Shown here in pieces: positions 17,302 through 25,861 of a stretch of 64,000 nucleotides of DNA. This stretch comes from CAJMNU01 sp905214855 (GTDB lineage: Bacteria; Bacillota; Clostridia; Lachnospirales; Lachnospiraceae), in contig CALADM010000027.1 of the NCBI GenBank assembly GCA_937890595.1, positions 1-64,000 on the forward strand, written 5' to 3'. The first letter of the stretch is position 1. The number at the start of each line of letters is the position of its first letter. The notes under the pieces were generated by a model. The model had not been told where the DNA came from. It was given only the letters and a program-made list of their open reading frames with translations, and did not search any database. Made by a program: the position numbers and the translations under genes.

Positions 17302-18141
17302 ATGAATATTATTGATGCGATAATACATTTAGTAAATAATCCTGTGATACATCTCACAGAATATTATCAAGGACGAAATCGAGCAAATAATTCCGGAGAC
17401 GCATTGGAAGAATATGTAAAAGATTTGTTCGCAAATACATTCAATATGGAAGAAACTGCAAGATTAGAAAGAATCAGTGAAGTGTTTTCTTATTTAGGAA
17501 ACAACTCGAACCCACCAGATGCAATGCTTTGGGATGGAGATGCCATTGAAGTTAAAAAAATAGAAAGTCCCAATTCAGCATTAGCATTAAATTCTAGTTA
17601 TCCAAAACAAAAGCTATCATCTGATAGCAACATGATTTCCAGTGCCTGTAGAAATGCAGAAAATTGGAAAGAAAAAGATATTATTTATGTTGTTGGTGTC
17701 GTTAAAAACCTTGATTTAAAACACTTATGTATGGTATATGGTCTGGATTATTGTGCAAATGATGAATGTTATGGACGTATTAAATCAACGATAAAAAATG
17801 GAGTCGAATCTATACATGGTGTAGAATTTGCAGAAACAAATGAGCTGGGCAGAATTAATAAAGTAGATCCGTTAGGCATTACATATCTGCGGGTTCGAGG
17901 AATGTGGGGAATTGAAAACCCTTGGAATGTATTTGAATATATTTATAAAAGGAATATGGATAAAGACTTTAATTTCATGTGTATCATCAATGATGATAAA
18001 TGGCATGAATTCAATAATACTAAGATTTTAATTGATTTAGCCAATACAAATGAATTCTTGAATATTGAAGAGATAAAAATTAAAAATCCAGATAATCCAG
18101 CACAATTACGCAGAGCAAAACTAATAACATTTACAAGATAG
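17302..18141 (+). CDS. Type II restriction endonuclease, NgoPII family (predicted GGCC)
   Basis: 279 residues matching the NgoPII family, isoschizomers of HaeIII that cut GGCC. Family-typical stretches are NRANNSGDALEEYVKD near 28 and FSYLGNNSNPPDAM near 65. The PD-(D/E)XK active site PPDAMLWDGDAIEVKK supplies Asp, Glu and Lys, and DPLGITYLRVRGMWGIENP lies near 195. AAAGGAG precedes the ATG. The methylase starts 16 bases after the stop. Both genes are noticeably more AT-rich than their neighbours, and the pair sits tightly between asparaginase and the thi terminator, consistent with acquisition as a cassette. Confidence 0.92.
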   Translation: MNIIDAIIHLVNNPVIHLTEYYQGRNRANNSGDALEEYVKDLFANTFNMEETARLERISEVFSYLGNNSNPPDAMLWDGDAIEVKKIESPNSALALNSSYPKQKLSSDSNMISSACRNAENWKEKDIIYVVGVVKNLDLKHLCMVYGLDYCANDECYGRIKSTIKNGVESIHGVEFAETNELGRINKVDPLGITYLRVRGMWGIENPWNVFEYIYKRNMDKDFNFMCIINDDKWHEFNNTKILIDLANTNEFLNIEEIKIKNPDNPAQLRRAKLITFTR

Positions 18142-18156
18142 GAGAAAGAGACAAAG

Positions 18157-19170
18157 ATGAAATTAATCAGTTTATTTAGTGGATGTGGCGGATTAGATTT
18201 GGGATTTGAAAAAGCGGGTTTTCATATTGCTGTTGCAAATGAGTTCGATAAAACAATTTGGGAAACCTTCAAAATAAACCATCCCTATACACGATTGATC
18301 GAGGGTGATATCAGAAATATAAAAGAAGAAGATTTTCCGAATGAAATAGATGGTATTATAGGCGGACCACCCTGTCAGAGTTGGTCTGAAGCTGGAGCTT
18401 TACGTGGTATTGAAGATGATAGAGGACAATTATTTTTTGATTACATACGAATTTTGCGAGATAAACAACCCAAGTTTTTTTTGGCAGAAAATGTATCAGG
18501 AATGTTAGCTAACAGACATTCTGAGGCTGTTAAAAATATAATAAAGATGTTTGAGGAAAGTGGCTATGATGTGACAGTAACGCTTGTTAATGCAAAGGAT
18601 TATGGCGTTGCACAAGAAAGAAAAAGGGTTTTTTACATTGGATTTCGTAAAGATTTAGGTATAAAATTTGAGTTTCCTGAGGGTTCTACAACAAACGAAC
18701 CTGATAAAATAACCCTTAGAGATATTATTTGGGATTTGCAAGAAACGGCAGTACCCGCCTTGGCTAATAATCAGCATAATCCAAAATCCGTGAATAATAA
18801 TGAATATTTTGTCGGAGCATATTCTCCTATTTTTATGAGTCGCAATAGGGTGAAAGAGTGGGATGAACAAGCATATACTGTCCAAGCTAGTGGTCGCCAG
18901 TGTCAATTACATCCTCAAGCGCCTAAGATGATCAAACATGGTATCAATGATTGTAGATTTGTTGAGGGGAAAGAGCACCTTTATAGACGAATGTCAGTTA
19001 GAGAGATTGCAAGGATACAAGGATTTCCAGATGATTTTAAATTTATATATAAGAATATCAATGATGCATACAAAATGATAGGGAATGCTGTTCCAGTGAA
19101 TCTGGCATATGAAATAGCAATTGCAATCCGTAAAGTCTTAGAAGAACATCCCAATGAGAAGAAAATCTAA
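18157..19170 (+). CDS. DNA (cytosine-5) methyltransferase, M.HaeIII/M.NgoPII-like (predicted GGCC)
   Basis: 337 residues, the cognate protector of the preceding nuclease. C5-methyltransferase motifs are in canonical order: I (SLFSGCGGLDLGFEKAG), IV with the catalytic Cys (GGPPCQSWSEAGALRGI, near 72), VI (FFLAENVSGM), VIII (YGVAQERKRVFYIGFRK) and X (MIGNAVPVNLAYEIA). The target-recognition region FMSRNRVKEW...YTVQASGRQCQLHPQAP closely follows M.HaeIII from memory, which supports GGCC methylated on the inner cytosine. AGGAGAAAGAG precedes the ATG. No controller protein gene accompanies the pair. Confidence 0.93.
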   Translation: MKLISLFSGCGGLDLGFEKAGFHIAVANEFDKTIWETFKINHPYTRLIEGDIRNIKEEDFPNEIDGIIGGPPCQSWSEAGALRGIEDDRGQLFFDYIRILRDKQPKFFLAENVSGMLANRHSEAVKNIIKMFEESGYDVTVTLVNAKDYGVAQERKRVFYIGFRKDLGIKFEFPEGSTTNEPDKITLRDIIWDLQETAVPALANNQHNPKSVNNNEYFVGAYSPIFMSRNRVKEWDEQAYTVQASGRQCQLHPQAPKMIKHGINDCRFVEGKEHLYRRMSVREIARIQGFPDDFKFIYKNINDAYKMIGNAVPVNLAYEIAIAIRKVLEEHPNEKKI

Positions 19171-19229
19171 AACTTTTTCTGTCAATGAAATTTGGAATCT
19201 ATGTATTTTGTAACTATTATATATAGCAA

Positions 19230-19262
19230 GGGCGAAAAGCTGATTTAATCAAGCCTTTCGCC
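19230..19262. terminator. Probable bidirectional terminator between the methylase gene and thiC
   Basis: GGCGAAA and TTTCGCC close a long stem with an inner GATT/AATC pairing. It lies between convergent genes and is followed by CTCTTCTT on the plus strand. Confidence 0.7.
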
Positions 19263-19333
19263 TCTTCTTATCTATAGAAGGTCGTATTTACAGATTTTCC
19301 TTCATATTCTCTCACAGTCCCATATTTTGCAGA

Positions 19334-20638
19334 TCACAAAATATCAATATGCTCTCCGTTTAAGGCTTTGTTCATACTTCTCACTGCACAGAATTTACCA
19401 CACATGGAACAACTATCTTCATATTCCGGTGTCCTGTCATCACGGATCTTCTTTGCAGTCTCAGGATCAATAGAACATTCCCACTGTTTCTCCCAGTCAA
19501 ATGTTCTTCTTGCATCTGCCATCGCATCATCAAGATCTCTCGCATGTGGTATTTTCTTTGCAATATCTGCCGCATGAGCTGCGATACGTGAAGCAATGAT
19601 CCCTTGTTTTACATCCTCTACATTTGGAAGTGCAAGATGTTCTGCTGGTGTCACATAGCAGAGAAATGCTGCTCCTGATGCTGCTGCGATTGCTCCGCCA
19701 ATAGCAGCCGTGATATGGTCATACCCTGGTGCAATGTCTGTAACAATCGGTCCAAGTACATAAAAAGGCGCACCCATACAGATTGTCTGCTGCATCTTCA
19801 TATTCGCCTCAATCTGATCCATTGGCATATGTCCAGGACCTTCCACCATCACCTGAACATCTTTCTCCCATGCACGCTTTGTCAATTCTCCCAGACGGAC
19901 CAATTCTTCAATCTGACATACATCACTTCCATCTGCAAGACAGCCTGGACGGCAGGCATCTCCTAAAGAAATTGTCACATCATACTCTCGGCAGATATCC
20001 AGAATTTCATCAAAATATTCATAAAAAGGATTTTCCTCTCCGGTCATACACATCCACGCAAAGACAAGAGAACCTCCACGGGAAACAATATTCATTTTCC
20101 TTTTATGTTTTTTGATCTGCTCAATCGTTTTTCTGGTAATCCCACAGTGGAGAGTTACAAAATCCACACCATCCTGAGCATGCAGACGAACCACATCAAT
20201 AAAGTCTTTCGCCGTTAAAGTGGCAAGATCTCTCTGATAATGGATCACACTGTCATAAACTGGAACTGTACCGATCATAGCTGGACATTCACTGGTCAAT
20301 TTTCTTCGAAATGGCTGGGTATTTCCATGGGAAGAAAGATCCATGATCGCTTCTGCTCCCATATGGACTGCTTCCATCACCTTCTGCATTTCAATATCAT
20401 AATCTTTGCAGTCTCTTGAAACACCAAGATTGACATTGATCTTTGTACGCAACATAGAACCGACACCATTGGGTTCAATACAAGTATGCAGTTTATTTGC
20501 ACAGATCACTACCTTTCCCTTTGCTACCAATTCTCGAATGTCTTCTTCTGTCCGATATTCTTTTTTTGCAACAGCTTTCATCTCTGGGGTAATAATCCCC
20601 TGTCTTGCAGCATCCATCTGTGTTGTATAATTTCTCAT
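19334..20638 (-). CDS. thiC: Phosphomethylpyrimidine synthase ThiC
   Basis: A 434-residue radical-SAM enzyme that converts aminoimidazole ribotide into HMP phosphate, the pyrimidine half of thiamine. Recognisable segments are GSMLRTKINVNLGVSRD, GAEAIMDLSSHGNT, CMTGEENPFYEYFD, EGPGHMPMDQI and APFYVLGPIVTD. The C-terminal cluster motif is CSMCGKFC near 411, with three rather than four residues before the last Cys; I recall this spacing as usual for the short clostridial ThiC. AAAGGAG sits nine bases before the ATG. It is the second gene of the thiD-thiC operon under the TPP riboswitch. Confidence 0.96.
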   Translation of the reverse strand: MRNYTTQMDAARQGIITPEMKAVAKKEYRTEEDIRELVAKGKVVICANKLHTCIEPNGVGSMLRTKINVNLGVSRDCKDYDIEMQKVMEAVHMGAEAIMDLSSHGNTQPFRRKLTSECPAMIGTVPVYDSVIHYQRDLATLTAKDFIDVVRLHAQDGVDFVTLHCGITRKTIEQIKKHKRKMNIVSRGGSLVFAWMCMTGEENPFYEYFDEILDICREYDVTISLGDACRPGCLADGSDVCQIEELVRLGELTKRAWEKDVQVMVEGPGHMPMDQIEANMKMQQTICMGAPFYVLGPIVTDIAPGYDHITAAIGGAIAAASGAAFLCYVTPAEHLALPNVEDVKQGIIASRIAAHAADIAKKIPHARDLDDAMADARRTFDWEKQWECSIDPETAKKIRDDRTPEYEDSCSMCGKFCAVRSMNKALNGEHIDIL

Positions 20639-20693
20639 TGTCTTTTTCTCCTTTCAGGTCGATTCTTGATCCTGTTCTTTTTCCCATAACTTT

Positions 20694-21503
20694 CTATAAT
20701 GATTCTTGAGCAAATGGTGATGTAAGATCAAATGCATGATCCATAGGACCTTGACCACTGCCAAGATCTAACATTGCCATCAATGCTCCAGAAATATACT
20801 CTTTTGCTCTTTTTACAGAATCTTCTAAACAAAATCCCTTGGCAAGATTTGCAGCAATGGCAGAAGATAATGTACATCCTGTTCCATGTGTATTGAGATT
20901 ATCAATCCGTTTTCCTTCAAACCACTGATATGTTCCATTTTTGTATAATAAATCATTCGCATCATTAATGCTGTGTCCTCCCTTTAACAAAACTGCACAT
21001 CCATAACGATCACTGATTTTTTTTGCTGCCTGTATCATCTGTTCTTTACCCTCAATCTCTATCCCTGAAAGTATCTGTGCCTCTGGGATATTCGGAGTGA
21101 TCACTTCTGCCAAAGGTAAAAGTTCATCAATTAAAGTCTGCACTGCATCTGTTTTCATAAGAGCCGAACCGCTGGTCGCTACCATAACAGGATCTACCAC
21201 AATATGTTTTGCATGATAATATCTCAATCTTTCTGCAATGATCCTGATCAGTTCACTTGATGATACCATTCCAATCTTGACAGCATCTGGAAAAATATCT
21301 TCAAATACTGCATCCATCTGCTGCTTTAAAAATTCTGGTGTTGCCTCCTGAATGGCTCTTACGCCAGTTGTATTCTGTGCTGTCAGTGCTGTGACTGCAC
21401 TCATAGCATAAACACCATTCATCGTCATTGTTTTGATATCTGCCTGAATACCAGCGCCTCCACAAGAATCACTTCCTGCGATTGATAATGCCGTTTTTTT
21501 CAT
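20694..21503 (-). CDS. thiD: Hydroxymethylpyrimidine / phosphomethylpyrimidine kinase ThiD
   Basis: A 269-residue ribokinase-fold enzyme that phosphorylates HMP and HMP-P to HMP-PP for thiamine assembly. Motifs are SIAGSDSCGGAGIQADIKT at the N-terminus, VVDPVMVATSGSALM near 105-120, and the anion hole with catalytic Asp NTHGTGCTLSSAIAANLA near 210. AAGGAG stands seven bases before the ATG. It is the first gene after the TPP riboswitch terminator; thiC follows 55 bases downstream. No thiE, thiG or thiM is in this window. Confidence 0.95.
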   Translation of the reverse strand: MKKTALSIAGSDSCGGAGIQADIKTMTMNGVYAMSAVTALTAQNTTGVRAIQEATPEFLKQQMDAVFEDIFPDAVKIGMVSSSELIRIIAERLRYYHAKHIVVDPVMVATSGSALMKTDAVQTLIDELLPLAEVITPNIPEAQILSGIEIEGKEQMIQAAKKISDRYGCAVLLKGGHSINDANDLLYKNGTYQWFEGKRIDNLNTHGTGCTLSSAIAANLAKGFCLEDSVKRAKEYISGALMAMLDLGSGQGPMDHAFDLTSPFAQESL

Positions 21504-21606
21504 CTTTTTTCTCCTTGTTTTGCATTATTTTTATACAGCGACAGAAAGTGGTGCTCCCAGTCTGCCGCTTTTTTCGAAAGACATATGAAATATCACACAA
21601 CACACA

Positions 21607-21644
21607 ACAAAAACGGGAAGCTGCCAAATCTGGTAACTTCCCGT
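21607..21644 (-). terminator. Riboswitch-controlled terminator of the thi operon
   Basis: ACGGGAAG and CTTCCCGT pair around an inner CCAGATTTGG, followed on the minus strand by TTTTTGTTG. It lies between the TPP aptamer and thiD. The ACGGGA of the stem is repeated at the 5' edge of the aptamer, hinting at alternative pairing. Confidence 0.85.
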
Positions 21645-21659
21645 CAAAATACATACTTC

Positions 21660-21757
21660 TATCAGGCATCCCTACGTTGGCATTATCCAAATCAGGTTAT
21701 CGGTCGAAGGTCATACCTTCCTCTCAGCTTGTCATACAAGCTCCCGTCTGCTTTATT
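21660..21757 (-). ncRNA. TPP (thiamine pyrophosphate) riboswitch
   Basis: On the minus strand the Thi-box signature is complete: ACGGGAGCTTG, a P3 hairpin AGCTTG/CAAGCT, the invariant CTGAGAGG, a P4/P5 arm with GAAGG/CCTTC, and ACCTGATTTGGATAATGCC followed by GTAGGGATGCCTG. With the terminator just downstream and thiD-thiC following, it should switch off transcription when TPP is plentiful. Confidence 0.96.
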
Positions 21758-21783
21758 CTATTGTGATATACTTCATGATACAT

Positions 21784-21812
21784 ATTATACTCAATCACAC
21801 AATGAACCGCAA
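21784..21812 (-). promoter_or_regulatory. Sigma-A type promoter of the thi operon
   Basis: On the minus strand TTGCGG (21812-21807), 17 bases, then TATAAT (21789-21784), about 30 bases upstream of the riboswitch 5' end. Confidence 0.8.
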
Positions 21813-21893
21813 GATATTTTTATCCAAAATCCATTCCACTATCCTATTTTATCCAATCTTGCCGTCCCCCTCTATCCTTAACCATAAGGAGTA

Positions 21894-24476
21894 TCAATCT
21901 GCATATGCTTTTAAAACACCATCCTGAAGATCAATGACAATTGTATTGCCTGCACGCACTCCATCTGACAAGATCAACTTTGCTGCAAGTGTTTCTACAT
22001 GTTTTTGCAGATAACGCTTTAGTGGACGTGCTCCATAAACCGGATCATACCCATTTTCTACAATGAACTGTTCTGCTGCCTCTGTCAAACGCACAGTCAG
22101 CTCTTTGTCTGCAAGACGCTTGTTGATATCTTCTACCAAAAGACGGATAATGCCTCCAATATTGTCTTTTGTCAAAGGTTTAAACAAAATCGTCTCATCC
22201 AAACGGTTCAAAAATTCTGGGCGGAAATGATTTCTCAGATCTGTCATGACCATAGATTCTGCTTCTGGTTTGATATTGCCTGCTTCATCGATTCCATCCA
22301 ACAAGTACTGAGAACCAATGTTAGAGGTCATGATCAATATAGTATTCTTAAAATCCACGGTCTTTCCGGTGGAGTCTGTGATACGCCCATCATCCAATAC
22401 CTGTAACAACACATTAAATACATCTGGATGTGCTTTTTCTACCTCATCAAACAGGACAACAGAATATGGTTTACGCCGTACTGCCTCTGTGAGCTGTCCA
22501 CCTTCATCATATCCTACATATCCTGGAGGTGCTCCGATCAGACGAGAGACAGAATGTTTCTCCATATATTCACTCATATCAATACGGACCATATTATTTT
22601 CATCATCAAACAGGCTCTCAGCAAGTGCTTTTGCAAGCTCTGTCTTACCAACACCTGTCGGTCCTAAGAATAAGAAAGAACCAATCGGTTTTGTTGGATC
22701 CTTGATACCTGCTTTAGAACGGATGATCGCCTCTGTCACTTTCTGAACTCCCTCATCCTGACCGATCACTCTTCTGTGTAACACCTCATCCAGATGCAGT
22801 GTTTTGCTTCTTTCACTCTCTGTTAATTTTGCTATCGGAATTCCTGTCCATCTGGAAATGATCCTAGAAATCTCCTCCTCTGTCACACTTTCATGAACCA
22901 GACTGAGATCCTGATTTTTTACTTTTTCTTCCTCTTCTTCCAGTTCTTTCTGTAACTGAGGCAAACGTCCATATTGCAGCTCTGCTGCCTTATTCAAATC
23001 ATATTTCTGCTGTGCTGCCTGAATCTCTCCATGGATCTTTTCAATCTCTTCACGCAGTTTAGACAATTTATCCACAGAGGCTTTCTCATTCTCCCACTGT
23101 GCCTTCTGACTGGCAAAACTCTCTCTCATAGAAGCAAGTTCCTTCTGCAATTCTGCCAGACGATCCTGACTCAGATGATCTGTCTCTTTCTTCAATGCAG
23201 CTTCCTCGATCTCTAACTGCATGATCTTTCTGGACTGTTCATCCAGTTCAGTTGGAAGAGAATCCAATTCCGTCTTGATCATCGCACATGCCTCATCTAC
23301 CAGATCAATCGCTTTATCCGGCAGGAAACGGTCTGTGATATAACGATCAGAAAGCATCGCAGCAGATACGAGAGCTGAGTCTGTGATCTTAACACCATGA
23401 AAGACCTCATAACGATCTTTTAAACCTCTCAAAATAGAGATGGTATCCTCTACAGTCGGTTCATCTACCATGACTGGCTGGAAACGTCTCTCCAATGCCG
23501 GATCTTTCTCAATATACTTACGGTATTCATCCAGTGTCGTTGCACCAATACAGTGCAATTCACCTCGAGCCAGCATTGGCTTTAACATATTGCCGGCATC
23601 CATAGAACCTTCTGTCTTACCAGCTCCAACAATGGTATGAAGTTCATCAATGAACAAAATGATCTGCCCTTCACTTTTCTTTACTTCATCCAAAACAGCT
23701 TTCAGACGTTCCTCAAATTCACCTCTGTATTTTGCTCCGGCTACTAAAGCGCCCATATCCAGCGCAAATAATTTCTTATCTTTCAAACCTTCTGGCACGT
23801 CACCGCGCACGATACGCTGCGCCAGCCCCTCTACAACTGCTGTCTTACCGACACCAGGTTCACCGATCAAAACAGGATTATTCTTCGTTTTACGGGACAG
23901 AATGCGGACAACATTGCGGATCTCTGCATCTCGACCGATCACTGGATCCAATTTCTGATCCCTCGCCTTCTCTACCAGATCAGAACCATATTTATTCAAA
24001 GTGTCATATGTTGCTTCTGGATTGTCACTGACCACTCTCTGATTTCCTCTCACTGTAGAAAGTGCCTGTAAAAATGTTTCTTTATTTATATTGTAAAGAC
24101 GGAATAACTCTTTTATGGTACTCTTTGGATTTCTCAGTACAGCTAAGAAAAGATGCTCAACAGAGACATACTCATCTCCCATCGCTTTTGCCTCATCCTC
24201 TGCACTGACCAGCACCTTGTTCAGATCATTGCTGATGTACAGCTGACCTCCTGATACCTTTGGAAGTTTCTCTATAGACTGGGATAATTCATTCAAAAAC
24301 TGTTCCTTCTGGATTCCCATCTTAGTAAACAACTTCAGAATCAAGCTGTCCTCTATTGTCAGCAGGCTATAGAGGAAATGTTCCTGATCGATCTGCTGAT
24401 TCCCATACTCATATGCCAGCTTCTCACTGTTTTTTACAGCTTCCATTGACTTCTGCGTAAATTTATTAATATTCAT
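21894..24476 (-). CDS. clpB: ATP-dependent disaggregase ClpB
   Basis: An 860-residue Hsp100 chaperone that works with DnaK to rescue aggregated proteins. Domain order: an N-terminal Clp-N repeat domain (1-145); AAA module 1 with GEPGVGKTA near 205 and the FIDELHT Walker B; a long coiled-coil middle domain (about 400-520, Glu/Lys/Gln-rich), which separates ClpB from ClpA; and AAA module 2 with GPTGVGKTELA near 603, VVLFDEVEKAHPDVFN and the GYDPVYGARPLKR sensor 2. The frame opens with a GTG at 24482, but GAGAGG spacing favours the ATG at 24476. A CIRCE-overlapped promoter lies upstream. Confidence 0.96.
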   Translation of the reverse strand: MNINKFTQKSMEAVKNSEKLAYEYGNQQIDQEHFLYSLLTIEDSLILKLFTKMGIQKEQFLNELSQSIEKLPKVSGGQLYISNDLNKVLVSAEDEAKAMGDEYVSVEHLFLAVLRNPKSTIKELFRLYNINKETFLQALSTVRGNQRVVSDNPEATYDTLNKYGSDLVEKARDQKLDPVIGRDAEIRNVVRILSRKTKNNPVLIGEPGVGKTAVVEGLAQRIVRGDVPEGLKDKKLFALDMGALVAGAKYRGEFEERLKAVLDEVKKSEGQIILFIDELHTIVGAGKTEGSMDAGNMLKPMLARGELHCIGATTLDEYRKYIEKDPALERRFQPVMVDEPTVEDTISILRGLKDRYEVFHGVKITDSALVSAAMLSDRYITDRFLPDKAIDLVDEACAMIKTELDSLPTELDEQSRKIMQLEIEEAALKKETDHLSQDRLAELQKELASMRESFASQKAQWENEKASVDKLSKLREEIEKIHGEIQAAQQKYDLNKAAELQYGRLPQLQKELEEEEEKVKNQDLSLVHESVTEEEISRIISRWTGIPIAKLTESERSKTLHLDEVLHRRVIGQDEGVQKVTEAIIRSKAGIKDPTKPIGSFLFLGPTGVGKTELAKALAESLFDDENNMVRIDMSEYMEKHSVSRLIGAPPGYVGYDEGGQLTEAVRRKPYSVVLFDEVEKAHPDVFNVLLQVLDDGRITDSTGKTVDFKNTILIMTSNIGSQYLLDGIDEAGNIKPEAESMVMTDLRNHFRPEFLNRLDETILFKPLTKDNIGGIIRLLVEDINKRLADKELTVRLTEAAEQFIVENGYDPVYGARPLKRYLQKHVETLAAKLILSDGVRAGNTIVIDLQDGVLKAYAD

Positions 24477-24540
24477 ATGCACACCTCTCTTTCAGTGTTC
24501 ACTTGTTATAGTTCAACTATAACACCTCATTGTCAGGCAT

Positions 24541-24583
24541 ACTATAACACATTCTGTTAGCACTGTCAATGGGTGAGTGCTAA
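24541..24583 (-). promoter_or_regulatory. clpB promoter with CIRCE (HrcA) operator
   Basis: On the minus strand the promoter is TTGACA (24569-24564), 17 bases, TATAGT (24546-24541). Overlapping the -35 box is TTAGCACTG-N9-GAGTGCTAA (24557-24583), the CIRCE inverted repeat with a single departure from consensus (G for C at the ninth base). HrcA repression with heat induction is expected. Confidence 0.9.
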
Positions 24584-24768
24584 TTTGTTTATGAAAATTT
24601 TGTGAATCTGTCTCCTGTTCCTATTTTACTCACTTTTTCCTATTACCGGTTCGTTCCTGATACAATATTATACTTTCCCAAATCGCCAATTTCTTTCATT
24701 TTTTAGATAGCAATATGCTTCTGGCTGGATCTTCACATAAATTTTCACCATAAATGTATAACAAAAAG

Positions 24769-24789
24769 GGGCAGCTTATACAGCTGCCC
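24769..24789 (-). terminator. Intrinsic terminator overlapping the esterase stop codon
   Basis: GGGCAGC and GCTGCCC form a 7-bp GC-rich stem whose loop contains the stop codon. The minus strand continues CTTTTTGTT. Confidence 0.8.
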
Positions 24790-25861
24790 ACTCTAAAAAT
24801 TCCCTTAGAAATTCTCCATGCCAACAATGATCGCCTTCTTGCAGATCATGGACTAAATTGTCTTTTTTATTGTACAATTCATAGGCTTTTCGAATAATGT
24901 TCATCTGTTCATAGACATTATCCAAACCTCTCTCCCCATTCAAATGGTCACTCTTACAGGATTGTATTGTTAATGGTCTTGGTGCAATCAATGCTCCAAT
25001 ATCCCCCATATCCACATGTTCCCATAAATGTGGTACATAATTACAGCTGCAATTACTACATAACTTCAAAAGAGAATCTTTATATCCATACATATATCCA
25101 CTGATTGCACCATATTGAATCCGATCATCCAAAGCCATCAGCCATAAGGTCTGCATTCCTCCCCCAGAAAACCCAATACTTCCGATTCTATCCAAATCCC
25201 ATTCATCTCTCTGAAAAATATAATCAATCAGACGCATCAGATCCCAAACACAAAGACCAATCACAGTAAGTCCCAAAGGTTCTGCCATATGAGCCAATTG
25301 GAAACATGTAGAATTCAAAAATGCCTCTTCATCATCTCTCCATAGTTCTGGATCTCTTCGTTCACCAAAGCCTCTGGTATCCGGACAAATGGCTACATAA
25401 CCGGCTTTTGCTAATTGTAATCCATAATCATAGTTAAAGTACTCAATTTTATCGCTTACAGCCGGAATATCTCGACATCCTGCCACAGAATATTTTCCAG
25501 CTCCTTGATGTCCATGAAGAGCCAAACAGCACTTTGCCCGTTTTTTTTCATCTGCTGCATCTATGGGAATCAAAATATATAACGGCATAAAAATTTCTGG
25601 TTCTGTTTGAATAATAACCTTTTCCCTAATAATACCTGACTCCAATATAACTTTTTCTACAATTTGAGGATTCAAAGGGCATGTCTCCATCCGATCTAGT
25701 CCTATTAAATCTTTTAAAATCTCTCGGATTCGTTCTTTCCAATCCAAATATTGTATGAGAGTCTCTGCCTCCAATCCATCCTTTCTTCCCCATTTTTCAA
25801 ACAAATACTCCATTCTAAACTTAGATGGATAATACTGGCTGATTTTTTTAATCCGATTCAT
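24776..25861 (-). CDS. Alpha/beta hydrolase, probable carbohydrate (acetyl) esterase
   Basis: 361 residues with an alpha/beta-hydrolase fold of the acetyl xylan esterase/dienelactone-hydrolase type. The oxyanion-side HGHQG lies near 120, the nucleophile elbow GFSGGGMQ near 229, and a terminal EGDHCWHGEF supplies the catalytic His. There is no signal peptide, so it probably acts on imported oligosaccharides. Its ATG overlaps the stop of the solute-binding-protein gene by one base (TAATG), tying its translation to the transporter. Removal of acetyl groups from pectic or xylan fragments fits, but the substrate is inferred from context only. Confidence 0.8.
   Translation of the reverse strand: MNRIKKISQYYPSKFRMEYLFEKWGRKDGLEAETLIQYLDWKERIREILKDLIGLDRMETCPLNPQIVEKVILESGIIREKVIIQTEPEIFMPLYILIPIDAADEKKRAKCCLALHGHQGAGKYSVAGCRDIPAVSDKIEYFNYDYGLQLAKAGYVAICPDTRGFGERRDPELWRDDEEAFLNSTCFQLAHMAEPLGLTVIGLCVWDLMRLIDYIFQRDEWDLDRIGSIGFSGGGMQTLWLMALDDRIQYGAISGYMYGYKDSLLKLCSNCSCNYVPHLWEHVDMGDIGALIAPRPLTIQSCKSDHLNGERGLDNVYEQMNIIRKAYELYNKKDNLVHDLQEGDHCWHGEFLREFLEWAAV

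Noticed and set aside
19380..19405. ThiC cluster motif CSMCGKFC with one residue fewer than CX2CX4C
   Set aside because: First read as a deletion, but the flanking sequence matches the short clostridial ThiC form as I know it, so it is likely normal.
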